A stretch of DNA of 5,828 bases from Gemmatimonadota bacterium. Lineage in GTDB: Bacteria > Gemmatimonadota > Gemmatimonadetes > Gemmatimonadales > Gemmatimonadaceae. Shown one piece after another: positions 5,757-5,828 of this stretch (positions are counted from its first letter, which is position 1; each line of letters begins with the position of its first letter). The notes under the pieces are model-generated. The model did no database searches. It had not been told where the DNA came from and was given only the letters and a program-made list of their open reading frames with translations. The DNA lies in the NCBI GenBank assembly GCA_028287205.1, contig JAQBQC010000535.1:1-5828 (forward strand). Direction: 5' to 3'. Both the position numbers and the translations under genes were made by a program.

Positions 5757-5779
5757 ACTTTCCTTTTTGAAGGACACGT

Positions 5780-5807
5780 TATGCGACTACGAAACCAGCG
5801 TCGCATA
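5780..5807. repeat. Inverted repeat in the leader of the barrel protein gene
   Basis: TATGCGAC (5780-5787) and its exact complement GTCGCATA (5800-5807) are separated by 12 bases, so the half-site centres are 20 bp, about two helical turns, apart. It lies 33-60 bp upstream of the start codon in an otherwise A/T-rich leader. It fits a dimeric regulator's operator or a 5' leader hairpin. No regulator family is assigned. Confidence 0.45.
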
Positions 5808-5828
5808 TGTCCAAAAGGCAAAAAGGAA

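Noticed and set aside
5748..5777. Upstream GTG start of the barrel protein adding ten residues
   Set aside because: It would place KKESEE-type charged residues ahead of the signal peptide and has no ribosome site, whereas the ATG at 5747 has GAGGA before it.

Overview
The window is GC-rich bacterial chromosome (about 70% G+C in the stretches I counted by hand). It encodes seven recognisable proteins with little spacing between them. One is a secreted outer-membrane barrel protein ending in phenylalanine, so the host has an outer membrane. The mix of genes and the GC content remind me of Gemmatimonadota or a similar soil diderm. That placement is an impression, not a proof.

Layout: 1-698 (minus) is the first three quarters of homoserine kinase, cut by the window edge. 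Just upstream on the same strand, 758-1495, is a Crp/Fnr-type transcription factor. A 126-bp divergent gap separates it from 1622-2989 (plus). That gene encodes an unusual protein related to the H-cluster domain of [FeFe] hydrogenases. It lacks the ferredoxin-like domain, has altered cysteine motifs and ends in a long basic disordered tail. A 273-bp intergenic stretch with a structured 3' end leads to a small heat-shock protein gene (3263-3724, plus) with a very strong ribosome binding site. A perfect 15-bp hairpin lies between it and the convergent pair Smr-like protein (4396-5004, minus) and MarC-family membrane protein (3773-4399, minus). These two genes overlap by ATGA and are probably translationally coupled. 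The last gene (5160-5747, minus) encodes an outer-membrane beta-barrel protein of clearly lower GC, followed by a textbook Rho-independent terminator.

How they work together: the clearest functional pairing is the divergent regulator and hydrogenase-like gene, which may form a small redox- or gas-responsive unit. The Smr-MarC pair is a second transcription unit. Homoserine kinase, Hsp20 and the barrel protein look like independent housekeeping or envelope genes. I saw no tRNA, rRNA, insertion sequence, CRISPR array or phage gene. The most interesting item is the degenerate [FeFe]-hydrogenase-like protein and its adjacent regulator.
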